A DNA stretch of 64,000 nt, taken from assembly GCA_029532415.1 (NCBI GenBank), contig JAQOTA010000054.1, forward strand, positions 3,658,001 to 3,722,000, written 5' to 3'. Of the stretch, positions 46,772 to 62,046 are shown piece by piece. The first letter of the stretch is position 1; each line of letters starts with the position of its first letter. The notes under the pieces are model-generated. The model was not told the origin of the DNA. It saw only the letters and a list, made by a program, of their open reading frames with translations, and made no database searches. A program made the translations under genes and the position numbers. The stretch comes from Marasmius tenuissimus. Its lineage: Eukaryota > Basidiomycota > Agaricomycetes > Agaricales > Marasmiaceae.

Positions 46772-48602
46772 ATGGCCTCGCTACAGTCCCAGTCTGATTT
46801 CGGTGAACTTGATGCTCTCATTGTGGGAGGTGGATTCGGCGGGGTATACATGCTCCATCTTCTTCGCGGACTTGGGATATCTGTGAAGGTGTTCGAAGCT
46901 GGAAGTGACCTGGGTGGGACATGGCACTGGAATTGTTATCCTGGTGCACGAGTTGACTCCCGTACGTTCGAAATGATATAGCGTCAGAAGGCTGGGCTTA
47001 ACCATGTTCGTTGTTCTTTGTTTTCCAGACGTGCCGCTGTACGAATTATCCATCGAAGAGCTATGGAAGGATTGGACGTGGTCCGAGAGGTTTCCTGGCT
47101 TTGCCGAGCTACGCCAATACTTCCAACATGTAGACTCAAAGCTCAACGTGAAGAAGGATATCCGATTTAACACACGTGTCGTCTCAGCTCACTTCGATGC
47201 GACCACCGATCGCTGGAACGTGAAGGCAGAGGATGGCGCGACAGCTCGTCCACGACACCTCATCCTCTGCGTTGGTTTTGCCGCAAAGGAGTACATCGCT
47301 CCGTTCAAGGGCCTCGAGACGTTCAAAGGGATCGCCCACCACACGGCGAAATGGCCTAAAGAAGGCGTGGATTTCGATGGGAAACGCGTTGCCGTGATAG
47401 GTACAGGTGCTACTGGAGTTCAGGTCATCCAAGAGCTTGGTCCCATCGTAAAGCACCTCACCGTCTTGCAACGTACTCCCAACTTCGCCATTCCTATGGT
47501 CCAGACGAAGCTGGACAAAGAGGGACAGCAGAAACGGAAGGCCTTTTATCCCATGATCTATCGGCGAAGGCTGCAGACTATCGGTAAACTGTCTCGCGTT
47601 ATCTATCAGCATTTCCATAAGTGACGCGTTCGGATCAAGCTGGCTATGACATGCATCCTTTTCCCAAGAACTACTTTGATGTTTCGGCCGAAGAGCGACG
47701 TCTGTTCTTTGAAGAGACCTGGTCTCGCGGAGGTTTCCACTATTTCATTTCGAACTATCAAGACGCTCTTGTGAATGAAGAAGCAAACATGGGAGTATAC
47801 GAGTTTTGGAGGGACAGAGTACGAGAACGACTTAATGACCCTACCATACAAGAGATCCTAGCCCCGACTGAACCACCACACCCCTTCGGTGCCAAACGAC
47901 CTTGCCTCGAGCAGAAGTACTACGAAGTCTATAACCAGCCCAACGTAGAGCTCATCGACCTCGGGAAGAACCCTATCGCCGAAATTACCCCGACTGGTAT
48001 CCTCACCGGGGATGGCGTCCAACACGAAGTCGACATCATCGTTCTTGCCACAGGTTTCGATAGCGTGACGGGCGGAATAACGCAAATCGATATCCGGGGG
48101 GTCGATGGTACGACCATCAAGGAGAAGTGGGAGAAAGGGGTGTACACCTATTGCGGAATGACAACGGCGAATTTCCCGAACATGTTCTTCCTTTATGGGC
48201 CTCACGCTCCGACGGCGCTCAGTAATGGACCGACATGCATTGTACGTTCTCATCAGATGTTGATTTCGAGTCTTTTTCAAGATGTTTATCTTCTTTTTAT
48301 AGGAAATTCAAGGCGACTGGGTGACAGCGTGCATCAAACACATGATGGACAAAGGTCTTACACGCATCGAGGCGACTCGGGAGGCCGAAGAGGGCTGGCG
48401 AAAGATGGTCCTGCATAACTCTAGCCTGGGGTTGTATCACAAGGCCAAGTCGTCGTATAATGGTGGCAACATACCAGGGAAGCCCGTGGAGCAGCTGAAC
48501 TTCGTGGGAGGGATACCGTTGTATGACACTCTCTGCCGAGATAAGGCGGAGAAAGGCTACGAAGGATTCGTGTTATCAAGTGTAAAACCGATTGACCAGT
48601 AA
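46772..48602 (+). CDS. Baeyer-Villiger type flavin monooxygenase (copy 1)
   Basis: Predicted 548 aa from four exons: 46772-46961, 47029-47583, 47640-48241 and 48303-48602. FAD-binding GxGxxG lies at residues 19-24 (GGGFGG), the [14 protein letters not shown] segment follows, and the BVMO fingerprint F-x-G-x3-H-x3-W-P is at 162-173 (FKGIAHHTAKWP). The NADPH Rossmann motif GTGATG is at 188-193 and [10 protein letters not shown] marks the C-terminal FAD region. The enzyme should insert oxygen next to a ketone, or S-/N-oxidise, using NADPH and FAD. No signal peptide; cytosolic. Exon lengths match copies 2 and 3. The substrate is unknown. An out-of-frame upstream ATG (46740) overlaps the start and is conserved in copy 3. 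Confidence 0.9.
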
Positions 48603-48921
48603 CGACTGGCATGTATGTTCTGCGCCTTATCACACGATGGGCAATGCATCAGTTCTTCCGGTCCAGCCTTCATGCGATATTATTCATCCGCTCGACTTCT
48701 TTCAGACATACCGTGGGTGCGCGTGTCATCCATTGAGAACTGCACGACTATCTGGGCTAGTTTGGACTCATATCAGTAAGTGGGATATTCCCGGAATCGT
48801 TCGGGACCCGACGCCGGTGTGGCGTGTTGCTAAAGAGCAGCTCATTCGTGGTTTTCCATCACCTATCAGACTTCAATCTCGGCCATGAGAAACAGCTTCC
48901 GTTAACTCAATATGTCTCTCG

Positions 48922-50795
<1,874 letters not shown>

Positions 50796-50845
50796 CATTA
50801 CAAGACTGGAAATTCAACCAGTGAGGATAAAAGAACTGCCTTTCC

Positions 50846-52307
50846 TTAGCTCTCGTCATCGTCATCTTCTGTATCAGAATCTGAGGTAGACGAGTCTGGC
50901 TCGTCGGCGCCCTGCTCCTCGTCACTATCACTCCAGTCTGAGTAATTTTTATGCAGCAGACGCTGTGCACGTTGTTTGACAAGCACCCGAAGTTGAAGAT
51001 CGTCGCTGCGATCAACTTTATAGATTTGATCTAAGGCGTTTAACGATAATTTAGAACTCACCTATCGGCTCCGAAATCATCGCTTTTGAATTCCATGTTG
51101 CGTTGTCCCCGCCAGCTTTTTGGAGCGTCGGGGTCATTCTCCGGCTTCCATGTGCTATTGCCAGCGATGCAGTAGGTGTATCGCAACCGCCCATTCTGCA
51201 CCAAGCCATACTCCATCTCTCCAAAATCAGCTTCACCCCAAGCAAGCTCCCAAGAGTTACTCTCCAGCGCGCAGAAGCCAGTCTGCATCTCTTCGAGAGC
51301 AAGGGGGGTCAAGGCAGAGTGGAGGGTTTGGATATCGGCGAGTTTATGCGTCCAGCAATAGGAATCGCCCAGGTATCGGACTCGATCCTTGCGAAAGGTC
51401 CTCCCGTGACGACCTGGCAATGCTTTCGTTGATTTGACCTCACCGGTTTGGGTGGGAGAGGGCACAAACTCCACTCCTTCGTAGTCAATCATCCTCCACC
51501 CACGTTTCATGTACTTGAGGAGAGGCGACATGCGCTTGACTCCGTTACAGTGATAGCAAATCATTGAGAGCGATTTCTGAAAGGTGGCTTTTGGATACAA
51601 GGAGTAGGCATGTGAGTGCGATATCACGTTCATGACCACAGCTGCGACGTGGAAACAGACAATGAGAACTGTTTGCGTTGGCACGTAAATAAGGGGACGC
51701 ACTCGAGTGAAAGTTCAATATAATGTGAATGGGCGAATGTCGTGCTGTGATTAACTGGATTTTCTGCTTCCCTCGAATCATGTTGAACACTCCCGCAAAC
51801 CCTCTTTCTCTTTCCTCTTCCGCGTCTTCATCGTAGAAGTCATCGAAGTCTAAGCTAACATACTCGATCGCGCTCTCCAGCGTCGAGTGTTGAGATACCC
51901 TGGGTTCAAATTTGTATCCGACCTTTTGCAAGAACGACGCGACTGGTTGACAGTATCTGTGCTCGACGTATATGTCAAGGTCGGAGTCGGGATATGTGAT
52001 ACGACCGAAGAACTGAAGCGCCGTCGAGCCGGAAATTAGGGTTCCTGTTAAAGTCTGGATGACTCGAAATTGTTGTGCTTCATCTTTAGAAAAGAATGGC
52101 AAGAGAAGGCGATAGATGCAAAGAGCGCGAGTCCAATAGCTTTGGACCTGCCGATACGCCTCTCTGCAAGTTTGAGAATAGTGAATGATATCTCCAGGAT
52201 CGAGGCAACTGAAGATTAAGTCGTTGGTGGTGTCTGGGCTAATTTCAATGAAGGGAGTCAGTATGAGAATAGAGAGGTAAGGCAATAGAGACGGACAGCA
52301 AGGGCAT
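50846..52307 (-). CDS. F-box protein with nucleotidyltransferase-like domain (copy A)
   Basis: Predicted 428 aa from four exons: 52307-52297, 52238-51703, 51641-51062 and 51005-50846. The first exon is only 11 nt (ATGCCCTTGCT). It was found because the three copies share it and all then splice in frame. Residues 4-45 look like an F-box (LPDTTNDLIFSCLDPGDI). Residues 74-94 match the nucleotidyltransferase pattern GS...DxD (GSTALQFF, then SDLDIYV). A later ICYHC pair could bind metal. The C-terminal 30 residues are strongly acidic and Ser-rich (CK2-like). F-boxes recruit substrates to SCF ubiquitin ligases; what the NTase-like part does is unknown, and the usual third acidic residue is not obvious. 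Paralogues lie at 53493 and 60056. Confidence 0.78.
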
Positions 52308-52396
52308 GTGTCGGTCAGTAAGAGATGGGTGGCCAAATTGAAAGTGGAGGGAGGGAAAGAGAGCCACAGAACACCAGGGTGACTAGGTGGAATTGA

Positions 52397-52408
52397 CACG
52401 GTCACGTG
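52397..52408. promoter_or_regulatory. CACGGTCACGTG box upstream of F-box/NTase copy A
   Basis: An E-box (CACGTG) within a 12-bp string that is identical upstream of all three paralogues. Here it is 90 bp upstream of the ATG. Confidence 0.5.
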
Positions 52409-53492
52409 CAGCCTGCGCGTCAAATCCGCGTCAGAACGCGTCGCAGGCTTGTATCACTTTTAGAGTATAATCCCTAGGGGCACACGAGCGCGCCAATCCC
52501 CGACTCTCTACTTTGAGACAGTAGACTTGGGATTCGTTCATTCATTCAAGATGAAAGATGAACAACTCTCAAAATATGGCTTCATACTGCCACAGAAACT
52601 GATAAGGGATTTATCCAGTAACACCGCCGGACGTGCCACTCTGACTCGCAGAGAGATATAGTCACCATTCGGTTCAAAAGACTCTGAGGGGACTGTCCAA
52701 ACATGTGACCAGCGCATCGGCCACCCGTTTCTCGACCAGCAGAGCCGGAATAACCCTCAAACTGTCCATGCTTTTGTAAATTATGCTGAAATATAGCCTA
52801 TTAGGAGTGCAAACTGAGCCCCGGCAATATCAACTCGAAGGCAATAACAAGGCAATCAGAACGAGCTGGACTAAAACTGACTGGGTTGACCACAGTTGCC
52901 TTGGCTTGGCCCGAGGGCCTTTGTATAGCACAACAGCGAGGGCAGCTCCCCTACGGTACGTTACCGGTTCAGCAGAAGAAACAATCAGACTCAGAAGAGC
53001 GCTGCTCGTCGCCCGGCCTTGACGAGCCGGCTTCTCGTAGCGCCCGGGGGTGGAGTTCTGTACTTAGCAGAAACCTCATCAAGGAAACAGGATAGAGCTT
53101 GAACTTGGCCTGGGAGCTATCCATCCAGATTCCACGTAGGAGAGCGTGCGCTTGCTGGAGATCTACCAGTTGTCCGATGCCACTCATAACAGAGTATAAA
53201 GGTTGGAGTCCAGGCATTACATAGCGGTGTTCTCAAGAGGATAAGAGGGAGTTTTTCCCGTGAGCGACGATTTCAGACCGATTCAGGATTTCAGGAAACA
53301 AGTCCCGATAGGCACGTGCTTTATAGTCATATGACTGCTCTCACGTGATACAGTGATCGGGCGTCGACAAAGCCCTCCTCTCAAGAGAGTCGGGGAACTG
53401 TAAATAGATAACAAAATGACAAGCTCTCAAACGAGCTCAACTTTTGAGCTTGAAAGCTAAGATATAACCATATAATCACGATTCGTCACAGG
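52409..53492. other. Intergenic, no gene seen
   Basis: Between two F-box/NTase copies on the same strand. Short open frames only, no repeats recognised. Confidence 0.55.
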
Positions 53493-54948
53493 CTATCCTA
53501 CCAACCTCTTGTCGACCTCTATATATTCGCCTCGTTGGGTCTCTCGCAAGGCGCGTTGTTTGACAAGGGCTCGCAGTAGTAGATCGTCACTGATGTAGAC
53601 GTCAGATATTTGCCCTCGAAATCTCAAGAACGGATAAAAGCTCAAGCGCTCACCTCTCTGCCTCTAGATCGTCGCTCTGGAACGCCGTCCCGCGTTGTCC
53701 CCACCAGCTCCGTGGGGCCCTGGGGTCCCCCTCAGGTTCCCACCCTGAAACAACACAGTACATGAATCGTAACTGCGAGTTTGAAAGTAGGGAGAAGTTC
53801 ATATGGCCAAAGCCGTCATTCCCATGACCAAGAACCCAAGAATTACCCTCTAACGCACGCAAGCCGGTTTGGATTTCCTCGCGGGCGAGAGGGGTTAAAC
53901 TTTCGTATTCTCGTGACAACCACGCGACTGAGGATGCAGAAGAGCAGCCAGGTCCTGGATGGAAGGTCACTGGGAGCGCGGGAAGCCTATACGTCCAGCA
54001 GTAAGAATCACCCAAGTGGCGCATTTGTCTCTTTCGGAATATGATGTTGTGATTGACCGCTAATGCTCCTGCTGATTCCAATGCATCGTCCGAAGGAACA
54101 TACTCGATAGCGTCGTAGTCGATCATTGTCCATCCACGACCAATGTACTTTTGGATGGGGACTGTGCGTTTCATGCCGTCGCACTGGTAGCAGATGAGGG
54201 AAAGTGATTTCTCGAAGGTGGCCTCTGGGTAGAGGGAGTAGGCATGAGAGTACGAGATTACGTTCATGACGACGGCTGCAACGTTCATGAGCTAGATATT
54301 CACGATCACTGTGAGAAAGGCATACTGGAGTGGAAGTTCAATACGATATCCATTGGCGAATTCTTTGCCGTGATCAACTGGATTTTCTGTTCCCCTCTCA
54401 TCATGTTGAAGACTCCCGCAAAGCCTCTTTCGGATACATCCTGCATCTCTTCGTCGTAGGTTACGTCAACTCCGCGCCTCAAATTGTCTGTTGCTTTCAT
54501 GATCGCCTTCCACAGTGACGAGTTTTGGGTGCTGTTAGGCTCGTACTTGTATCCGATACTTCGCAAAAAGACCGCGACGGGTTCACAGTAGCGATGCTCG
54601 ACATAAATGTCAAGATCAGACCCTGGATATAGAGTACGATTGAAGAACTGGAGTGCCATCGAGCCTGAAATAAGGGTCCCTGTCAAAGCCTGAACAGCGC
54701 GGAACTGTCTTGCCTCGTCTTCAGAGAAGAAACGGGACAGAAGACGATAAATGCACAGAGCTCGAGTCCAGTACATTTGGACCTGTAGATATGCCTCTCG
54801 GCAGGTTCGAGAGTAGGAGATGATGTCTGGAGGATCGAGGCAACTGAATATCGAGTTGCTCGCGGTGTCTGGCCTATATTCGTGAGGGGAGCTAGAATCA
54901 GTCTGATAGTACGCGAGGAAACGGAAGAGACACAAACGGTAAGGGCAT
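53493..54948 (-). CDS. F-box protein with nucleotidyltransferase-like domain (copy B)
   Basis: Predicted 425 aa from four exons: 54948-54938, 54873-54326, 54275-53654 and 53589-53493. Exon 1 is the 11-nt ATGCCCTTACC. The F-box region reads PDTASNSIFSCLDPPDI. The NTase pattern is GSMALQFF then GSDLDIYVEHRYC. The family-conserved GFAGVFNMMRG, MNVISYSHAYSLYP and SLICYQCDG blocks are all present. The C-terminus ends in a short basic/mixed tail (VKQRALRETQRG) rather than the acidic tail of copy A. Reading frame is intact. Same strand as copies A and C, all in one 11-kb stretch. Confidence 0.77.
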
Positions 54949-55072
54949 CTTTCAGTCAAAGGAATTTTGAAAGGGCAGATAGGAAGAAAAAGGTGAAGAA
55001 AGGTGAAGAAGCTACGCAGCGACACTTTGATTCCACTGAGAGTTCGAACCGAGCAAAGGTGTCAATGGTGGG

Positions 55073-55084
55073 CACGGTCACGTG
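55073..55084. promoter_or_regulatory. CACGGTCACGTG box upstream of F-box/NTase copy B
   Basis: Identical 12-mer to those at 52397 and 61670. It is 125 bp upstream of the copy B ATG. Confidence 0.5.
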
Positions 55085-55339
55085 GAGTCTCGGAACATTG
55101 CGAGGCACTCTCCCACGATGCCACGCCTTCTTAAGTTCTTATTCCCAGGCCTGCCCTGCTCCTCCAAATCCACTCTGTTCTCATCGCAACGACCGGAACC
55201 ATATTGTAGCATCATGCAAGCCATCGGAATCGAACTCCATCCCTTGAAAGTTTGACACAATACAGCTGATCCAAACTTGACGTGTTGTGTACGTTTGTTG
55301 CGCGTTCCAAACTGTTCAGAAGACTTCTCTTCTTTCGAA
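55085..55339. repeat. Upstream region shared by F-box/NTase copies B and C
   Basis: Blocks such as CACAGCTGATCCAAAC-like sequence and AACTGTTCAGAAGACTTCTC recur upstream of copy C (about 61685-61930). The similarity stops where the phosphatase-derived sequence begins at about 55340, marking a duplication junction. Confidence 0.65.
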
Positions 55340-56786
55340 TGATCAGAGTAACCCTTGGACAAACACTGGTGGCCCACGATTCGTCGGTTCAAAGTATGCT
55401 AGGACTTGTGAAAACACCAATCGAATGATACTCATACCATTCTATAGTTGTCGGTTCCCAGAACTGACATCCGAAGGCATCGAAGATTCCAGGACCCATG
55501 ACAATGTCAGTGAAGGCCCGCGTTCATCTTCATCATGACTCAGACTGAACGGTACTCTCGAACAGGACTTGCGAGAGGTTTACGCGCCTCTGTTATGTCT
55601 AAAGACAGAATTTGATCCCACTGAGGCGACAGTTCGTTCGTGGTTCTCCTTCTCTTTCTATGGATCCATCTAACACGTCGTTCCTATTCTCAGGTGTCAC
55701 CAACAAGTTATTACATCCCAAGTCGCTGCAGGGGTCGTCAAGGGGCTTTCCCCTGATACTCTACTCGAATCTCCCGCTCAAGTCATACTTCAAACGAGCG
55801 GGATTGACTCGTTTGAGCCTACATACAAGTGCTCGCCCGCGGAAAGCATTAGGTCGGCATATATAGGCAGTTAGTGTACAATTCCTCTCCCATTCACTTT
55901 TTGGGGTTCTGAACACTTACTCTCGTTAGCCAATGCGAACTGGACTGCCCATCTCGATGCGGCGTCTTCTCTCTATGACAAGCTCGACAAAGTTTCCGGT
56001 ATCCCTCGTGATGATACCGGTGGATGGCACACCAACTTTGATCAGTACGCCCAAACCTTGACCTTCTACGTATCTCCACGATTCTGATTACCCTTTTCTT
56101 CATCCAGCTACTACGACAACCTCAGTGCGAAACAATGCCACTCCAAGTCGCTCCCGTGCAGTGTGAACGATACTAGCATTTGTGTTACTCAAGATGAGGC
56201 TGACACTGTGTATCGTTTGGGGAATTACGAGTATTCGTATTATTACCGCGACGCGGTCAACTCGACTGCTTATACCGCGTTGCACTTTGGTGCTTGGTTT
56301 GGGGAGCTCAAGGCCAGATTGCAAGGCAAGATCGATGGTTCTAACTCGGTAAAGTATTATCATAATGTGCGTGCACGAGTCGGTGTCTCCTCCTAATGTA
56401 TCGACAGGACGCACACGATGGGTCGATGGCATCGTTGCTTGGATTCTTGCAGGTGGGTAAGATGGTTTGGCCGGGAATGTAAGCGCGCTCTTTGTTGATT
56501 TGTTCAGACTCCTCATCTCATCCACATTCAGGGGCTCCGAAGCGGTCTTCGAGTTGTACCAGAAGGAAAGTCGGCCTTTCGTACGAGTTCTCTGGAGTGG
56601 CTAACCGATGAACACTTCTACTCCCCTGGGCACTCTGGATATGACTCCTGTGGAGGATCTGCTTTCTTGTGAGTGTATTGACCCTCCTGAATTACTGCCC
56701 GGTGCCAAGCTGACGTTCATGGTATCACAGACATCCATTCGATGATTGGTTCTAGCTCAGAGCTCTTTGCTGCGTGCAATGCGTAA
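55340..56786 (+). pseudogene. Decayed histidine acid phosphatase copy
   Basis: Homologous to 44109-46100 from within exon 3 to the stop. Exons 1-2 and most of exon 3 are absent, so there is no signal peptide and no RHxxRxP catalytic motif. Further damage: one base is missing near 55706 in the exon-6 equivalent (frameshift), the donor after that exon is GTTAGT instead of GTGAGT (55870), Val before the HD motif became Asp, and exon 10 has an in-frame TAA at 56602-56604. Intron positions are otherwise kept, showing a DNA-level duplication rather than retroposition. Confidence 0.85.
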
Positions 56787-57391
56787 CATACTGGGCGATA
56801 TTATCACTCAAAACTATTTATTCGACACCCTCAGGCTTTTTTTGCGTGTTATGTGAGACATTTGGGATGGGCTGGGCGGCAGCGCTCACATGCGCATGCC
56901 TGATCAATTACCCCACAAACGGTAAGCCGTTCGCCACTGATCTTTCCAGTCTCAGCGAATTTTCCCGAGGATACCAAAACACGAAGCCTAAATTGTCCCC
57001 GTGCCACACTGTTTGACTCGACAGAGATGACTCAGTCGGCCCTCTATTTTATGGCCACGAATGAATCGAGAGAAATCGACCTTATTTTTAGCGAAGAAGA
57101 CTAATGAAGAAGACCGAGGGTCATGCATCAAGCATGAGGCCAACCTGCACCACTACCAGCCGCGAATGAGTTTCACTTTGATATACTCTCGAACACGCGT
57201 TCTATCGTTCCGCGTCGTGCTGACATAGACAACCCCAACGGTAACGCCCAGATACGACGCGACCCTTTGCAAGGTGAGCATAAGACTCCATGCTGGGAAC
57301 AAAACTAAATTGTTCCGGGAAATAGATCGATCTCATTACCGGGTCGGACGGCCAAGTGACTCCTCTCCTGTTTCGATATGACGAGCCTAAC

Positions 57392-57397
57392 TATAAA
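57392..57397 (+). promoter_or_regulatory. TATA box of monooxygenase copy 3
   Basis: TATAAA in the same context as copy 1, 44-49 bp upstream of the ATG at 57441. Confidence 0.55.
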
Positions 57398-57425
57398 ACC
57401 CCAGCACCATGTCGACATCGAGTGA

Positions 57426-59165
<1,740 letters not shown>

Positions 59166-59392
59166 ACTTCGTGGGAGGGATACCACTGTATGACACTCTC
59201 TGCCGAGATAAGGCGGAGAAAGGCTACGAAGGATTCGTGTTGTCAAGTGTAAAACCGATTGACCAGTAACGACTGGCATGTACGTTCTCCGCTCATCACA
59301 CGATGGGCAATGCATCGATTCTTCCGCAGACTCGCGTGGCCAGTCCGCTATGTCTCCATGATGGGTTGATGGGCAGGAGCACGAGATATAAC

Positions 59393-59687
59393 TAAAAATT
59401 ACTCAGACGACTGGAGTGATAGTGACGAGGAGCGGAGCGCCTGACGAGCCAGACTCGTCTACCTCAGATTTTGATACAGAAGGTGACGATGACGAGAGCT
59501 AAGGAAAGGCAATTCTCTTATCCTCACTGATTAAATTTCGAGTCTTGTAATGTTACATTCCATTTACCTTGACTACATTTGCCTTGCCGATGCTCGACAG
59601 GACAAAACCTTGATAATCCTTCTCCGCCTTCTCTCTACATAGATTGGCGTACACCGAAACCCCGCCGATGAAATTCAGCTGTTTGAC
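59393..59687. pseudogene. Inverted fragment of the monooxygenase-2 / F-box-A junction
   Basis: Reverse-complement copy of about 50660-50950. Positions 59393-59502 (plus) match the acidic tail and stop of copy A, with small indels. Positions 59553-59687 (minus) match the last exon end of monooxygenase copy 2, including its stop. The fragment has no start and cannot be expressed as either gene. Confidence 0.82.
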
Positions 59688-59699
59688 AGGCTTGAGAGG

Positions 59700-59870
59700 A
59701 ATGATTGGCGAAAGTGGAAGAGATGTGAGAGAGCCACAGAACAACCGAGGTGAGTGGGACAGCTCTGAGCTCGAGCTTTGAGTTTTTGGGACGTGGGTGA
59801 ACTTGACACACGGTCATGTGAAAAGCGCGTGCCCGATCCGAGGCGCGTCGCGTCCCTCTGGCAATCGCAG
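59700..59870. pseudogene. Orphan promoter/5' region of a lost F-box/NTase gene
   Basis: Resembles the region upstream of copy A: GAGAGCCACAGAACA at about 59729, then CACGGTCATGTG at 59809-59820 (one change from the conserved box), then a GCGCGT-rich segment. No coding sequence of the family follows on the left, where the inverted fragment sits instead. Confidence 0.55.
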
Positions 59871-60055
59871 TGGGACAAAAGGAAAGTAGGCAGGCTAAAA
59901 ATGTACATCAAAAGCTCTCGACGTATCTCAAACTCTGGAAGAAGGACTAGTAACAACCGCAGTACGTATCATGATCCATCGGGGGTCATCCTATCGACCT
60001 CTCGTTGAGCTCTCAATGTCCGCCTTTACAATCAATTCCCAGTAGCCTGTTCAGT

Positions 60056-61526
60056 CTACGAGGCACGTTGTTTGACAAGGGCTCGGAGTAGAAGGTCATC
60101 ACTGACATCAGCCTCAGATATGTCTCCGAATGTCAAGAATGAATAAAAGCTCACCTCTCGCCGTTAAAATACACTGTCTTGGATACCGTTGCACGTTGCC
60201 CGGACCAGCTCCTTGGGGCCTTGGGATCCTCCCCTAGCTTCCACTCAGAATCAATACAGTACATGTATAGTAACTGCGACTTGCACAGCAGAGTGAAGTT
60301 CATGTCCCCCAAACCATCACTGCCCCTATCAAGAGCCCAAGAATTGCTCTCTATCGCCTGCAAGCCGGTTTGAATTTCCTCGCGAGCGAGACGACTCAGA
60401 CAAGTCAACCTTGTGTATTGTCCAAGCGACTCTAGCGCGCTCTGGATCGCCAACAACCGCCTCTCCAAGCCTGGCGAAAACTGCTCGCCCGGCTCAATTG
60501 TCGACGAGTAAAGTGTTTCTGGAGGGATGGTTACTGGGATATCGGGAAGCTTGTACGTCCAGCAGCAAGAGTCACCCAAGTGGCGCATTCGTTTATGTCG
60601 AAACATTTTTTCGTGGTCGCCAGGTAGTGCTTCTCCTGGTTGCAATGTGTTGGTCGAAGGTACATACTCGATCCCATCGTAGCTGATCATCCTCCATCCA
60701 CGGCGCATGTACTTTTGAACGGGAGCTGTGCTTTTGACGCCGTCGCACTGGTAGCAGATGAGCGAAAGTGATTTCTGGAAGGTGGCCTCTGGGTAGAGGG
60801 AGTAGGCATGGGAGTATGTGATCACATTCATGACCACGGCTGTGACGCGTTACAGTATACATGAGCTGGATACTCTCGTTCAGCCACGCAATGCAATGAA
60901 CGTACTGGAGTGGAAGTTTAGAATAATATCCATCGCCGAATACTTTGCCGTAATCAGTTGGACTTTCCGTCGCCCTCTTATCATGTTGAAGACTCCTGCA
61001 AACCCTCTTTCGGATTGATTTTGCGGCTCATCGTCATAGGGTGTACCAATACCATGCCGCAGATCGTCCGATCTGTACATGATTTCCATCGAGAGTGACG
61101 GATTTTGGGTCCCCCTGGGCTCGTACTTGTATCCGATCCTTCTCAAAAACGACGCGACAGGTTTACAGTAGCAATGCTCGACATAGAGATCAAGATCTGA
61201 GTCGAGATATGCAACTCGATTGAAGAACTGGAGCGCCGTCGAGCCCGAAATAAGGGTCCCTGTTTGAGCCTGGACAACGCGGAACTGTCTTACTTCATCT
61301 TCGGTAAAGAAGCGGGAGAGAAGGCGGTAGATGCAAAGGGCTCGGATCCAGTACATTTTGGCCTGTTGGTATGCCTCTCGACAGGTTCGAGAGTAGTAGA
61401 TGATATCTTGAGGATCGAGGTAACTGAATAACCAGTTGCTGGTGGCGTCTGGTCTAAATTCGTTGAAGTCAATCAGTCTGATGGTATGTAAGAGAGAAAG
61501 GAGGAATATGCGAACGGTAAGGGCAT
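60056..61526 (-). CDS. F-box protein with nucleotidyltransferase-like domain (copy C)
   Basis: Predicted 429 aa from four exons: 61526-61516, 61453-60906, 60839-60155 and 60101-60056. Exon 1 is the 11-nt ATGCCCTTACC, as in copy B. The F-box region reads PDATSNWLFSYLDPQDI. The NTase pattern is GSTALQFF then SDLDLYVEHCYC. Family blocks GFAGVFNMIRG, MNVITYSHAYSLYP and LICYQCDG are kept. Exon 3 has an insertion of about 20 residues relative to B before the REEIQTGL block. The C-terminus is short (VKQRAS). The frame is intact. Its upstream region is shared with copy B. Confidence 0.77.
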
Positions 61527-61669
61527 AGTCTAGTCAGAGAAGACTCGAAGGGCGGAGGCAGGAGGGAAAGTTTGAAGAAGAGAAGCTACGCAACGACATT
61601 TCAATTCGAGAGTCACTGGTCTCAACTCACCGGTCAAACTTCGGAATCGAAGCGAACAAAAGGTGTAGA

Positions 61670-61681
61670 CACGGTCACGTG
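61670..61681. promoter_or_regulatory. CACGGTCACGTG box upstream of F-box/NTase copy C
   Basis: Same 12-mer as at 52397 and 55073, 144 bp upstream of the copy C ATG. Confidence 0.5.
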
Positions 61682-62046
61682 GAGGGACGGTGCTCTCCCA
61701 CGATGCACTTCACTGTCAGGCTGAGGTCACTTTTGCCTGCTTCTTATTCCCAGCTCTGCCTAACCTGCCCCATCAAACTCACCCTCTCTCTATAGAAACC
61801 GGAAACACGTTGAAGCGTTGGCCAAGGCATTACAATCGAGCCCCGTCTCTCGAGAGTTCGATACGACACAGCTGATCCAAACCTGATTCCTGAGGTTCAA
61901 AACTGTTCAGAAGACTTCTCTTCTTTCGATGGCGGTCCGAAAGTTGGCGGTCATTTGACGGTTTCATATGGAGGTTAATGTGCACGAGGCCAACGCAACC
62001 TCTACATAAAGGAGTGCGTCTTATAGACGAAACCTAAAGCTACAAT
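61682..62046. other. Divergent promoter region (F-box/NTase C and GH1)
   Basis: Left part is shared with the region upstream of copy B up to about 61930. A CATAAA lies at 62005-62010, about 37-42 bp upstream of the GH1 start. No gene seen. Confidence 0.5.

Noticed and set aside
47584..47621. 38-nt intron 2 in monooxygenase copy 1
   Set aside because: A later acceptor (47639) gives a 56-nt intron and the family sequence TIAGYD; the same solution fits copies 2 and 3.
51703..52423. Long N-terminal extension of F-box/NTase copy A up to 52423
   Set aside because: It has no ATG, overlaps the conserved E-box, and is not conserved in B and C; the 11-nt exon solution fits all three.
55287..56396. 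Open frames that look like short phosphatase genes
   Set aside because: They are exon fragments of a decayed copy with a frameshift, an in-frame stop and no catalytic His motif.
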